A stretch of 64,000 bases of DNA from assembly GCA_902631395.1 (NCBI GenBank), contig CACOYM010000002.1:62001-126000 (forward strand), written 5' to 3'. The notes below the pieces were generated by a model that searched no databases, was not told the DNA's origin, and saw nothing but the letters and a program-made list of their open reading frames with translations. Shown here piece by piece: positions 8,552 to 17,844 of this stretch (positions within the stretch are counted from its first letter, which is position 1; every line of letters begins with the position of its first letter). The position numbers were made by a program, and so were the translations under genes. Source of the DNA: Halieaceae bacterium (GTDB taxonomy: Bacteria; Pseudomonadota; Gammaproteobacteria; Pseudomonadales; Halieaceae).

Positions 8552-9749
8552 TCAGCTCCAACGTGTCTATCATCTCGGTTTTTGTCAGAAGTCGCGGCGA
8601 GACGTAGCCATCACCCTCATCCATCGCCGCTTCCACGATCGCTTTCCAGTCTGCCGGCTGAATTCGTGCATCAGTGTTGGCAATGCCAACTTTAGCGATA
8701 AGGTCGGAGACGGCTTCGACAAAAGCCAACGCCCGAACTGCGGACGAAGCCGCATCCGACACGTCTGTGACTAAAGCCAATTCGGCAAGTGCCTCTTCCG
8801 CTTCAACTAAACAAGCTCTCAAAACATGCGGCATCACCAGCGCATTGGCCTGGCCATGCGGAATGCCGTAACGAGCGCCAAGCTGGTGCGCGATTGCGTG
8901 AACATTGCCGACACCGACCTGATTTATCGCAATACCCGCATGGTAAGCAGCGACTGCCATTCCCTGGCGCGCCTCGAGATCTTCCGGATGATCAACCGCC
9001 TGTTGAAGCCAACGGAATACGCCCTGCACCGCGAGGCGGCCATTTTCCTTTCGGGTGCCGCGATCCCAGATACAAATATAAGCTTCAATTCCGTGGGTCA
9101 GCGCATCAATGCCAGTGCAAGCCGTCACTGGAGCAGGCAACCCGAGCAGTAAATCAGGGTCTAATGCCACCGCTTGAGGCAGCAACCCGTCGCCCACAAT
9201 GATATGCTTAAGTTGCTCTGCGGGGTCCTTGATCACAGCACCCATAGTGGCCTCACTGCCCGTACCAGACGTCGTGGGAATCGCATAGATCGGCAGAATA
9301 TCATCCGGAATCTTGTTCAATCCTACCCACTTGTCCGGTGACTCATCACTGGATCGTGTGCAGGCGATGATTTTTGCCGCGTCCATCGAGGAGCCGCCAC
9401 CGACTGCAACGATAGCTGTACATCCTGCCGACCTTAGTACCTCTCGGCCCTGGATAACGTGCGCGAAGGTGGGGTCAGGGTCGACGCCCGAGTACCAATG
9501 AAGATTCACACCCGCTTCCGCCAGACCGGTCAACGCCCGCTCTGCCAACCCAAGCTCTTTCAGCGCCTTATCCGTGACGACCAGCACATCGGTATGACCG
9601 ATATCTGCTACGCGTCGGCATAAATCCTGCGCGGAACCCCGGCCAACGTAGGAGAGATGAACACCTGCCGCCTTATTGCCAATTAGCAGCTTGACGAGTC
9701 CCAACCTGAAACCGCGCTTTAATCGCCTGAGCGGCATCGAACGAAACAT
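8538..9749 (-). CDS. Iron-containing alcohol dehydrogenase
   Basis: The NAD-binding loop VGGGSSMDAAK and the metal-ligand region GVGNVHAIAHQLGARYGIPHGQ are diagnostic for group III (Fe) alcohol dehydrogenases. The 403-residue length is normal, with a slightly basic N-terminal extension (RRLKRGFRLG). It interconverts an alcohol and its aldehyde or ketone with NAD(P); the natural substrate is unknown. A GGGAG Shine-Dalgarno supports the start. It is convergent with, and slightly overlaps, the esterase gene, and divergent from a quinone oxidoreductase. Confidence 0.93.
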   Translation of the reverse strand: MFRSMPLRRLKRGFRLGLVKLLIGNKAAGVHLSYVGRGSAQDLCRRVADIGHTDVLVVTDKALKELGLAERALTGLAEAGVNLHWYSGVDPDPTFAHVIQGREVLRSAGCTAIVAVGGGSSMDAAKIIACTRSSDESPDKWVGLNKIPDDILPIYAIPTTSGTGSEATMGAVIKDPAEQLKHIIVGDGLLPQAVALDPDLLLGLPAPVTACTGIDALTHGIEAYICIWDRGTRKENGRLAVQGVFRWLQQAVDHPEDLEARQGMAVAAYHAGIAINQVGVGNVHAIAHQLGARYGIPHGQANALVMPHVLRACLVEAEEALAELALVTDVSDAASSAVRALAFVEAVSDLIAKVGIANTDARIQPADWKAIVEAAMDEGDGYVSPRLLTKTEMIDTLELITAR

Positions 9750-9833
9750 GATGAAAGCTCCCAGAAAGCCCGTCGTCGGGGTAGTCTAGTAACACCCCGC
9801 AGCTCATTTCAACAAGCCAGGTAAACCCAGACA

Positions 9834-10820
9834 ATGAATAGACATTACATCGCTTTCACGACACCGGAGACAGCGGACATCGTGACTGATTCAGCACCAA
9901 CCCCAAAGTCTGGCGAGGTGCTTATCAAGGTGAGCCATGCGGGCATCAACCGCGCTGACATGCTGCAAAGACTGGGACTGTACCCGCCGCCCGAGGACGC
10001 CTCACCCATACCGGGATTAGAGGTCGCAGGTGAGGTAATCGCCGTCGGCGCAGAGTGCGTCCATCTCCAGAAAGGCGACCGCGTCTGCGCGCTGACTCAC
10101 GGTGGGGGTTATGCGTCCGTCGCCCGAGCGCGCGAGGATCACTGCCTCTCTCTGCCGGAGACGCTCACTTACGAGCAGGGTGCCGCACTGCCCGAGGCGT
10201 TGCTGACCGTGTGGTACAACGTCTTCGAGCGAGGCCAACTAGCTGAGGGTGAGACGGTGCTAATTCATGGCGGCAGTAGCGGTATCGGCTCAATCGGCGT
10301 GCAAATGGCCCGTGTTATGGGTTCCATCGTGCTATCCACAGCGGGTTCTGCAGAGCGGTGCGAGGCAGTGCGCGCACTCGGCGCACGCTTTGCAGCCAAT
10401 CACCGCAAGGAAAACCTTTCAGCGCAATTTAAATCGGCGGGCTTTGCGGGGCAGGTCGACGTCATCCTGGACATTGCCGGGGGTGATCTAGTACAGACAA
10501 ACCTTGATCTGGCCGCGCCAGACGGCCGGATTGTCTGCATTGGTGCCATGCGCGGCATGCAAAGCGAGATCAACTTGGCGACGCTGTTTATGAAACGCCT
10601 GACGCTGACGGGAAGCACATTAAGAAGACTCGAGACCACCGAGAGAGCTCGGTGCTTTAGCGCCATCCGCGACCATATTTGGCCAAGAGTCGTCGCGGGC
10701 GACATTTGCCCCATCGTGGATAAAGTGTATCCCCTCAACAAGGTATTGGATGCTCATGAGCATATGCGCTTGGGGACACATTTTGGTAAGTTGGTACTCG
10801 ACTGCCAAATAGGGCGATAA
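9834..10820 (+). CDS. NAD(P)H quinone oxidoreductase, zinc-independent MDR family (PIG3/QOR-like)
   Basis: The start is MNRHYIAFTTPE, followed by a GroES-like N-terminal half (VSHAGINRADMLQRLGLYPPP, IPGLEVAGEV) and a Rossmann half with GGSSGIGSIGVQMARVMGS. No zinc-binding cysteine cluster is seen, which separates it from true zinc alcohol dehydrogenases. At 328 residues it matches the PIG3/QOR group, which reduces quinones or other electrophiles with NADPH. It stands alone, between the divergent alcohol dehydrogenase and a lytic transglycosylase. Confidence 0.9.
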   Translation: MNRHYIAFTTPETADIVTDSAPTPKSGEVLIKVSHAGINRADMLQRLGLYPPPEDASPIPGLEVAGEVIAVGAECVHLQKGDRVCALTHGGGYASVARAREDHCLSLPETLTYEQGAALPEALLTVWYNVFERGQLAEGETVLIHGGSSGIGSIGVQMARVMGSIVLSTAGSAERCEAVRALGARFAANHRKENLSAQFKSAGFAGQVDVILDIAGGDLVQTNLDLAAPDGRIVCIGAMRGMQSEINLATLFMKRLTLTGSTLRRLETTERARCFSAIRDHIWPRVVAGDICPIVDKVYPLNKVLDAHEHMRLGTHFGKLVLDCQIGR

Positions 10821-10871
10821 CCTAAAAGCAGGCAGCTATTGAGGCGGTGATCAATCAGGAAGTGCCTTTTC

Positions 10872-12506
10872 ATGTGTCCACTTTCAACTGACATGCTGTC
10901 TCGTTCATTGCTACACAAAAGGCTTTTGAGTGCCCTTATTTTGCTGGTGATTTTCACCGGATGCGGCGATGAAAGTGTGACCGAAGGGTCGGGCGCTGCT
11001 AACGACCCATCAGCACTACCTGAGTTCACTGCTCCCCGAGCTCCGCACCTGGCAACGGATCAGATCCCAGCCAAAATGGACTCCCCAGAGGCGAGCGACA
11101 AGGCCGACGACTTAAGCGGCGGCGGCGCTTCAAGCACCGGCAAACTCAAACGCTTCGGAGTCATGCCGCACTTCGGCGACCTGAACACCATGGTTGACCG
11201 CAGAACTATCCGCGTGCTGACCGTGTACGGGCCGGGACGTTATTTCCTTGAGGGAGGGCCACGAGGCACCGTTCAGGCGTACGCCGACAAGCTGCAGGAG
11301 GTCGTTAACGAGACTTTCAATACAGGCCTATTGACGGTGCAGGTCGTGGTAATACCCGTTTCGCGCGATCAGCTTTTTCCCGCGCTGGAGACCGGATACG
11401 GCGACATCGTGATGGCGGGCACCACAATTACAGACTCCCGTCAGGTGGCGGTAGACTTTACCAATCCGGTTAGCAAGCCACTCAAAGAGATTCTCATTAC
11501 CGGCCCGAGTGCCCCTTCGATCAATGCACTTGAAAATCTTTCAGGCAAAACCGTTTACGTGCGGCTATCCAGCAGCTACGCCGAAAGCGTTCATCAGTTC
11601 AGCGAGCGGCTAAGGGCGCAGGGCAAAGCCGGCATTCGTATTGAACCAGTGGACGAATCTCTTGAAGATGAAGACCTGATTGAGATGGTCGACGCGGGTC
11701 TTTTGCCTTGGGCCATTGTGGACAACTATAAACCGCAAATGTGGCGAGAGGTCTTTACTCGCGTGTCGGTGCGCGAGGACCTTGTCCTGCGCGAGGGGGC
11801 AAAACTGGCCTGGGCGATTCGCCAGGGCAGCCCTCAGCTCAAGCAGTTCTTGAATACTTTCTTGACAGACAATCGTGAGGGCACGCTGTTTGGCAACATT
11901 ATTCGTAATCGGTATGTACGAGACTTTGATTGGGCTGAAAACGCAGCCGGCGTCGAAGAGGTGAGTCGCTACCGGAAACTATCCGCCCTGTTCCGCAAAT
12001 ATGGCACCAACTACGGCGTGGATCCGACACTTTTGGCTGCACAGGGCTTTCAGGAATCGCGCTTAGATCAGAGTGTACGCAGCCACGCGGGCGCAATCGG
12101 TGTCATGCAGCTCCTGCCCAGCACAGCAGAGGATAAAAATGTCGCCATCCCCAATATCGAAGAGCTCGAGCCCAATATTAAGGCTGGCGCAAAGTACATG
12201 GCTTTTCTGAAGGAGCGTTATTTTAGCGGGCCCGAGCTTAACGAGTTGAACAGCTCTTTATTGGCTTTGGCCGCGTATAACGCGGGTCCCGGGCGCATCA
12301 GACGACTGAGACGGATCGCAGAAGAGCGCGGTTACGACTCCAATCAGTGGTTTGATAACGTCGAGGTCATTGTCGCCGAGCAAGTGGGACGAGAGACGGT
12401 TCAGTATGTCGGTAACATATTCAAGTATTACCTTACCTATCGCTGGATAAACACGGCGGATGCAGAGCGGCTCGCAGCGAGACAGGCCTCGGGTATCGAG
12501 GATTAA
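10872..12506 (+). CDS. MltF-like lipoprotein lytic transglycosylase with solute-binding domain
   Basis: An N-terminal lipobox (VIFTGC) predicts a lipoprotein. A low-complexity linker leads into a periplasmic solute-binding-like domain (about residues 110-340; TIRVLTVYGPGRYFLEGG, PAMETGYGDIVMAGTTIT-like). An SLT domain follows (about 370-520), with the catalytic glutamate in FQESRLDQSV near residue 395, then GVMQLLPST and LAAYNAGPGRI. This architecture is that of MltF, which cleaves peptidoglycan glycosidic bonds. AGGAAG lies about ten bases before the ATG; a second in-frame ATG exists at 10893. It ends eight bases from a convergent RNase J-like gene. Confidence 0.9.
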   Translation: MCPLSTDMLSRSLLHKRLLSALILLVIFTGCGDESVTEGSGAANDPSALPEFTAPRAPHLATDQIPAKMDSPEASDKADDLSGGGASSTGKLKRFGVMPHFGDLNTMVDRRTIRVLTVYGPGRYFLEGGPRGTVQAYADKLQEVVNETFNTGLLTVQVVVIPVSRDQLFPALETGYGDIVMAGTTITDSRQVAVDFTNPVSKPLKEILITGPSAPSINALENLSGKTVYVRLSSSYAESVHQFSERLRAQGKAGIRIEPVDESLEDEDLIEMVDAGLLPWAIVDNYKPQMWREVFTRVSVREDLVLREGAKLAWAIRQGSPQLKQFLNTFLTDNREGTLFGNIIRNRYVRDFDWAENAAGVEEVSRYRKLSALFRKYGTNYGVDPTLLAAQGFQESRLDQSVRSHAGAIGVMQLLPSTAEDKNVAIPNIEELEPNIKAGAKYMAFLKERYFSGPELNELNSSLLALAAYNAGPGRIRRLRRIAEERGYDSNQWFDNVEVIVAEQVGRETVQYVGNIFKYYLTYRWINTADAERLAARQASGIED

Positions 12507-12514
12507 AGCTAAGA

Positions 12515-13879
12515 TCAGCCGACAGTAACCAGCCGTTCGGTTTCCTCACACCACTCCAGGCGCCCTACCTCGGCGAAGCGGCGGCGAACGCCGGGCGTCG
12601 GACTTAAGTAAAAAAGATCGCCGTTCTGGCCTGTTAAGGTCGCGCCTACACCGGCATTTTTTGCAACATCGGCATTGGCTGTCATATGCGCGCGCTCGCC
12701 GTGCACCGGGATAACCAAAGCGGGCCTCAGTATCTGATACAAATCCGTCAGTTCGCCTTGGCAAGGATGCCCTGACGCGTGCAACGGCTCAGCGCTCTCC
12801 TCCGCCGATACCACTGCAATGCCTCGTGCTCGAAAACCCTCTATCAGGCTCGACACAGAAGCCTCGTTACCAGGAATAGTTTTGGATGACAAAATGACCG
12901 TGTCACCCGCGTCCAATGACATATCGGGGTGAGTCTGATTCATGAGTCGATGCAAGGCCGCGCCCCATTCACCTTGACTACCTGTAGCCACTGCTAGCAC
13001 TTCAGCAGGTGGCAGGTATCCGAGATGCTCCGCGTAGATAGGCTGAAACTCGGGCGGCAGCAACCCAACCTGTTGTGCGCAACGCGCCATTCCCAACGCA
13101 GAGCGGCCCAAAACGCCCAGATACCGGCCCGTCTTAACGGAAATCTTGGCCAAGGTGTGCATCCGCGCAACGTTGCTAGAGAAACAGCCCACAACAACAC
13201 GCCCCTTACAGGCCGACACTGCGCGGCCAAGCCCCACTGCCACCTCTCCCTCAGAGGGCGAATGTCCCGCCTGTAACGCGTTGGTTGAATCACAGATCAC
13301 GGCATCGATGCCCGCGTCTCCAAGCTCCTTGAAGCGTCTTGCTGACCAGGCCGAACCGACCACTGGATCACGGTCAATCTTCCAATCGGCGGTATGCAGG
13401 ACGCGCGAGTCGCCGACGGTGATGCTCAGCGCGCACGTTTCAGGCGTAGAGTGTGTGATTGGCAACCACTCCACATTAAACGGACCCAAAGCCATGGTGT
13501 CACCGGGCTCTACCTGTATCAGTGGGTTGGGTAGCGTGCCACGCCGGCCTCGTGTCTTGTGCCGCAACACAGCGGCCGCAAAAGGGGTCGCATAAACTGG
13601 ACACTGCAACTGCTCCCACAAATAGGGCAGCGCGCCAAGGTGGTCCTCATGAGCGTGCGTCACGATCAACCCGGTGAGTTGCTCTTGTCGTGCAGTGATG
13701 AATCCGAGATCCGGCATCTGCACTGTGGGACGGACCGCTCCCGGAACCTGCTCCAACGTGATCCCGCAGTCCACCGCAAACCACTGTTCACCGTGCCCAA
13801 AGAGATTGAAGTTCATGCCAATCTCCCCGCAGCCCCCAAGCGGTAGGAAGCTGATTTCACTGCGTTGAAACGTGCTCAT
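12515..13879 (-). CDS. RNase J-like beta-CASP metallo-hydrolase, short form
   Basis: The N-terminus LPLGGCGEIGMNFNLF and the zinc motif VTHAHEDHLGALPYL are hallmarks of RNase J. The beta-CASP part includes GCFSSNVARMHTL and SSKTIPGNE, and the C-terminal metal-binding loop appears as PVHGERAHM. At 454 residues it lacks the roughly 100-residue C-terminal domain of typical RNase J (about 550), so it may be a single-domain exonuclease or a diverged paralogue. RNase J is less usual in gammaproteobacteria that use RNase E. The start lies five bases after the frameshifted DUF481 gene, suggesting cotranscription. Confidence 0.88.
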   Translation of the reverse strand: MSTFQRSEISFLPLGGCGEIGMNFNLFGHGEQWFAVDCGITLEQVPGAVRPTVQMPDLGFITARQEQLTGLIVTHAHEDHLGALPYLWEQLQCPVYATPFAAAVLRHKTRGRRGTLPNPLIQVEPGDTMALGPFNVEWLPITHSTPETCALSITVGDSRVLHTADWKIDRDPVVGSAWSARRFKELGDAGIDAVICDSTNALQAGHSPSEGEVAVGLGRAVSACKGRVVVGCFSSNVARMHTLAKISVKTGRYLGVLGRSALGMARCAQQVGLLPPEFQPIYAEHLGYLPPAEVLAVATGSQGEWGAALHRLMNQTHPDMSLDAGDTVILSSKTIPGNEASVSSLIEGFRARGIAVVSAEESAEPLHASGHPCQGELTDLYQILRPALVIPVHGERAHMTANADVAKNAGVGATLTGQNGDLFYLSPTPGVRRRFAEVGRLEWCEETERLVTVG

Positions 13880-13884
13880 GGGAT

Positions 13885-14981
13885 TTACCAGATGTAGCCG
13901 ATCATGAAGTTTAGCGCTTCGTGCGGCCTCTCCTTTCCGTCTGCTGCACCGCAGTGGAAATTAGCCGTTGCTTCAGCGGCCGCCTCAAGACCAAGAAGTA
14001 AAGGGAGGCGCAGACCAACCGTGGTAAGGGAGATCGACTTCTTAATCGAAGACAGCTTCAGGATATTGACTTGTCTTGAATAAAGCTTCAGCGAGCTATC
14101 AAACAGCTGTTTTCCCGCGGTCAAGTTGAGGTTCAGGACAGTATAAGAGTCCTCGTCGGACGCAATAAAATTCGCATCCACGCAGGAGATACCAAGCTCC
14201 AACACAAGCTTTAGGGCATCACGGGTAAGTGTTTTGCGGCCAAAGTGGGGCCAAAATTGGAGCACCTGCTGACGTCAGCAAAGTTATCCCCGTTAAAACC
14301 AAGATTCACCCCAGGATAACTGCGAGCCCTGGACAGAAAGTAGTCGTGCATGCCCACTATGACCCAATTATCGGCAGTTGATGTGCTTTCGGGGATGCTC
14401 TCACCGTCAGCGCCAGACATGAATACGATCGAGCTTGAATCCTCATAATCGGCTCGCAGTGTAATCCGACCCTGGCGACTCTTGCGAATCGTTTCCAGAT
14501 CCAGATCGAATTGATCGGTGACGGTATTCACCCGATTGAACTCAAAAGCAGTAGTTATACGTCCTGTAAAACGGTAACCATGGCGCTGCTCCCACCCCTC
14601 AGGATTGGCGATATCCAGCTGATCGAACGACAAATTGTCGGCGTCACCCAGGACCACCGCGCCATAGACAACCACTAGTAAATACAGCGCAAGCTTTTCT
14701 TGTTCAGTGGTAAGCAGCTCAATATCTTGAATCGACTCGTAGTGCAGAGTCGATGACAGTGTGGTCGAGAGGTTTCCCATCAACTCGTTAGAAACAAAGA
14801 CTTCACCGTCATGAATGTTCGTGATCTCACCATAAATCACAGATTGATCGAGCAACTCGATGCGCGCCGTAGCGACGCCAGCCGCCCCTGGAAGGTCTGA
14901 ATGCGCCGATGCGGACATAGGAAATATCGCGATCAACAACCATCTGACGCGTAATGTAGTCAGCATTCGATGTATCCTCAC
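13885..14981 (-). pseudogene. DUF481 outer-membrane protein gene split by a frameshift
   Basis: Two overlapping minus-strand frames together make one DUF481-like protein. The upstream frame (14211-14981) has a signal peptide, a beta-strand region RIELLDQSVIYGEI, and strands such as GYRFTGRITTAFEFN and RITLRADYED. It runs out after FADVSR. The downstream frame (13885-14265) supplies the missing barrel end, from about LQFWPHFGRKTLTRDALKL to NFMIGYIW. The join lies near 14265-14275, where the second frame is closed just upstream by TGA. Either the gene is genuinely broken or the read has a one-base error. The role of DUF481 proteins is unclear. Confidence 0.75.
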
Positions 14982-15111
14982 GAGTGTGTGCTAGTTCGGC
15001 ATGGTCTGGTTCCTTATCCATCATGCGTTGTTAACGAGCGGACTCTAATTTAGGCATCCTGATGTTGAAATGGCGCAACGTGGCATCGGAATGCGATTTC
15101 TTGGTGATTTC

Positions 15112-16470
15112 ATGACACAACAAATTGAATATGACTTATTAGTTATCGGCGCGGGCTCGGGCGGGGTTCGAGCGGCGAGAAAAAGTGCGGAATTTGGTGC
15201 TCGCGTTGCAGTAATCGAAAAAGCGGCATTTGGCGGCACCTGCGTTAATGTGGGTTGCATACCCAAAAAACTCTACGTGTATGCCAGCCAATACGGCGCG
15301 GCATGGCGCGACTCCAGCGGGTTTGGCTGGCAATGCGAGGAGATCTCCTTTGACTGGAACACCCTTCGGGATAACAAAACCAAAGAGATTGCGCGCTTAA
15401 ATGCCATTTATGAGCGCCTGCTCGCAGCAACCGGCGTCGATATCATTCAAGGGCACGGCAAGCTCACCGGCCCAAAAAAGGTTTCAGTGGGAGATACAAG
15501 CTATCGGGCAGAAAAGATTCTGCTCGCAACGGGCACCTGGCCCGCCGTGCCGGAGATACCGGGTATTGAGCTTGCGCTGACCTCCAATGAGATATTTGAC
15601 TTGCCCCGACTCCCGAAGCGCCTGCTCATTGTCGGCGGTGGCTACATCGCAACCGAATTCGCCAGTATTTTTTCAGGATTGGGCAGCCGCGTTACGCAGA
15701 GCTACCGTGGTGAGCTGTTTTTACGCGGCTTCGATCGTGATGTGCGGCGCTTCCTGGCGGAAGAAATGCAAAAAGCGGGGGTCGACCTGCGCTTCAATCA
15801 CCATGTGACAGCGCTACAGCGAGACCCTTCAAACGCCAGCATTGTCGCACTGCTTTCTGACGGTGAGGCCGCATTCGATGCCGTGCTCTTCGCAACGGGC
15901 CGGCGGCCTAACATCGCCAAGCTAGGTCTAGAGAGCACAGGTGTCACGCTGACTGAGCAAGGCTACCTTTCAGTCAATGCGGACTTCCAAACGAGTGAAC
16001 CCAGTATCTATGCACTGGGCGATTTAACAGGTGGCTGGGAACTGACCCCGGTCGCCATCGGGGAAGCGATGGCCTTCGCGAAAACACAATTCGGCCGGCA
16101 ACCCAGCCGCATGGACTACCACTGCATCCCCACTGCGGTATTCAGCCAACCTCCTATCGGTACCGTTGGTATGACAGAGGAAGAAGCAACCGCGACGGGT
16201 CATAAGGTGGTCGTATTCGAATCAAACTTCCGACCGCTCAAACACACGGTCAGTGGATCCGAGGAACGGACTTACATGAAACTGGTTGTGGACCAGACAA
16301 GTGATCGAGTGCTGGGCGCACACATGGTAGGCAGCGATGCGGGCGAAATTTGTCAAGGGCTGGGCATCGCACTCAAACTGGGTGCGACCAAGGCTGACTT
16401 CGATTGTATGGTTGGCGTCCACCCTACCGCTGCGGAAGAATTCGTTACGATGCGCACGCCGCGAGCTTAG
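15112..16470 (+). CDS. gor: Glutathione-disulfide reductase
   Basis: The FAD-binding start is DLLVIGAGSGGVRAAR. The redox-active disulfide is in GGTCVNVGCIPKK (Cys about 44 and 49 from the chosen start), the NADPH-binding fold in VGGGYIATEFASIF with a following arginine-bearing YRGELFLRGFD, and the C-terminal active-site His/Glu in VGVHPTAAEEFV. It keeps glutathione reduced in the cytoplasm. I chose ATG 15112, which places the FAD motif close to the N-terminus as in the family; the ORF-track start at 15070 adds 14 residues without a clear Shine-Dalgarno. A TauE permease follows after two bases. Confidence 0.93.
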   Translation: MTQQIEYDLLVIGAGSGGVRAARKSAEFGARVAVIEKAAFGGTCVNVGCIPKKLYVYASQYGAAWRDSSGFGWQCEEISFDWNTLRDNKTKEIARLNAIYERLLAATGVDIIQGHGKLTGPKKVSVGDTSYRAEKILLATGTWPAVPEIPGIELALTSNEIFDLPRLPKRLLIVGGGYIATEFASIFSGLGSRVTQSYRGELFLRGFDRDVRRFLAEEMQKAGVDLRFNHHVTALQRDPSNASIVALLSDGEAAFDAVLFATGRRPNIAKLGLESTGVTLTEQGYLSVNADFQTSEPSIYALGDLTGGWELTPVAIGEAMAFAKTQFGRQPSRMDYHCIPTAVFSQPPIGTVGMTEEEATATGHKVVVFESNFRPLKHTVSGSEERTYMKLVVDQTSDRVLGAHMVGSDAGEICQGLGIALKLGATKADFDCMVGVHPTAAEEFVTMRTPRA

Positions 16471-16472
16471 CC

Positions 16473-17231
16473 ATGGAACTCGTAGCTTGGGAAATATCCT
16501 TACTTATTGTTGCCGGGGTGGCGGGTGGATTCATTAACGTAATGGCGGGCGGGGGGTCAGTCATCACGGTTCCGGTAATGATTTTTTTGGGTGTGCCAGG
16601 GCCCGTCGCCAACGGAACAAATCGACTACCTATCCTGGCGCACAACACTGCCGCTGCGCTCACTTATCTACGCCACGGACTCCCGCACTCGGGCATGGTC
16701 CTGTCACTGTCGCTTTGCGCCATTCCCGGCGCCGTTGCGGGCGCTCTGGTAGGCGCCCGATTGCCCGCGGAGACATTTAACATGCTGCTAGCGGCTGTGA
16801 TGGCGGCTGTGATGTTGCTTCTGTTAACCGAAACGGACCGAGCTGAGTCCATACCTGCAACAACAATTTCCCCTCGACGAAACGCTTTGGGGCACCTACT
16901 TATGGTCCTGGCAGGCTTTTGGGGCGGTTTTATACAAATCGGCATGGGGTTCGTGCTGTTGCCCATTTTAAATAGGGTGCTAGGAATGGACTTGGTAGCG
17001 GCCAACATACACAAGGTCTTCATCATTTTGCTCTACACAATCTCGGCGCTGCTGGTGTTTGGCAGCGAGCTTGAGTTGCTTTGGTGGGTGGGTGCGGTGA
17101 TGGCCTTCGGAAACACCTTGGGAGGCTGGATGGGCGCGAGGCTCACACTGACCGGGGACGACCAAACTATTCGTGCGATAGTAATCCTAGCCATCGTTGG
17201 CATGATAGTGAAACTAATATGGTTTACCTAA
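16473..17231 (+). CDS. TauE/SafE family sulfite/organosulfonate exporter-like permease
   Basis: The 252-residue protein is a chain of about seven or eight hydrophobic spans. It carries family features: GGFINVMAGGGSVITVPVM near the N-terminus, ANGTNRLPIL, and a repeated half with GGFIQIGMGFVLLP. The start at 16473, two bases after the gor stop, was preferred over 16404, which lies inside gor. Family members move sulfite, sulfoacetate or related anions; the substrate here is not known. Tight spacing suggests transcription with gor. Confidence 0.9.
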   Translation: MELVAWEISLLIVAGVAGGFINVMAGGGSVITVPVMIFLGVPGPVANGTNRLPILAHNTAAALTYLRHGLPHSGMVLSLSLCAIPGAVAGALVGARLPAETFNMLLAAVMAAVMLLLLTETDRAESIPATTISPRRNALGHLLMVLAGFWGGFIQIGMGFVLLPILNRVLGMDLVAANIHKVFIILLYTISALLVFGSELELLWWVGAVMAFGNTLGGWMGARLTLTGDDQTIRAIVILAIVGMIVKLIWFT

Positions 17232-17251
17232 ATAACAGATCCAGGAGTGAA

Positions 17252-17839
17252 ATGGGCATGGATCATCTCGCAAAGTCGATAAGCCGCCGATTCACATGGG
17301 TCCTGTGGATTGCGCTGGTCAGCTGCGCGAACATCGAGGTCAACACAACCTCGTCAAAGCGCTTTGCCGACAAGACCTACAAGACCTTTAGTTGGCGGTC
17401 AGAGGTTCCGACAAGCGTACCGGACTCGATGGGAAACCTTTACCGATTGTCCACCACGGTCCGAGAGGTTGTGGTCGAAACGCTCCAAGAAAAAGGTTAT
17501 CACTACAAGGCCTCGGGCGGCGACTTTCTGGTGAGTTATAGCTTCAGAACGCGGCTGGAGGGCGGCGAGGAGCCCGTAAAACCTGGTTTCAATGCAGGTG
17601 TTACCGTGATCAACCGAAATACCGATGGGGCATTGATGGACAACGCCTATGCGCTGAGCGGCCCGCGCGAGGTCGCCATTCTGATGCTCAATTTTGAGGA
17701 TGGAGGCAACCTTGCGACCGTCTGGTCAGCCAAGATCAGCCAAGCGGTTGAAAACCAGAATCAGTCCAACCTAGATAAGCTTCGACAGCGAATTAAACTT
17801 GGCATCTCCAAAGCGCTTCGGAGATTATCCGGCGCCTAA
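17252..17839 (+). CDS. DUF4136 domain lipoprotein
   Basis: The N-terminus has a basic region, a hydrophobic core and a lipobox-like LVSCAN, predicting a lipoprotein. The mature part shows DUF4136 features: KTYKTFSWRSE near the start, then REVVVETLQEKGYHY, GDFLVSYSF, and a final strand-helix (LATVWSAKISQAV). AGGAG lies four bases upstream of ATG 17252; ATG 17258 is an alternative with better spacing. The ORF-track start at 17081 lies inside the permease gene. The function is unknown. Confidence 0.85.
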   Translation: MGMDHLAKSISRRFTWVLWIALVSCANIEVNTTSSKRFADKTYKTFSWRSEVPTSVPDSMGNLYRLSTTVREVVVETLQEKGYHYKASGGDFLVSYSFRTRLEGGEEPVKPGFNAGVTVINRNTDGALMDNAYALSGPREVAILMLNFEDGGNLATVWSAKISQAVENQNQSNLDKLRQRIKLGISKALRRLSGA

Positions 17840-17844
17840 AAGAA

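Noticed and set aside
14211-14265. The two DUF481 ORFs as two independent overlapping genes
   Set aside because: Each carries only half of one family, the second has no Shine-Dalgarno and starts inside the first; a frameshift explains both.
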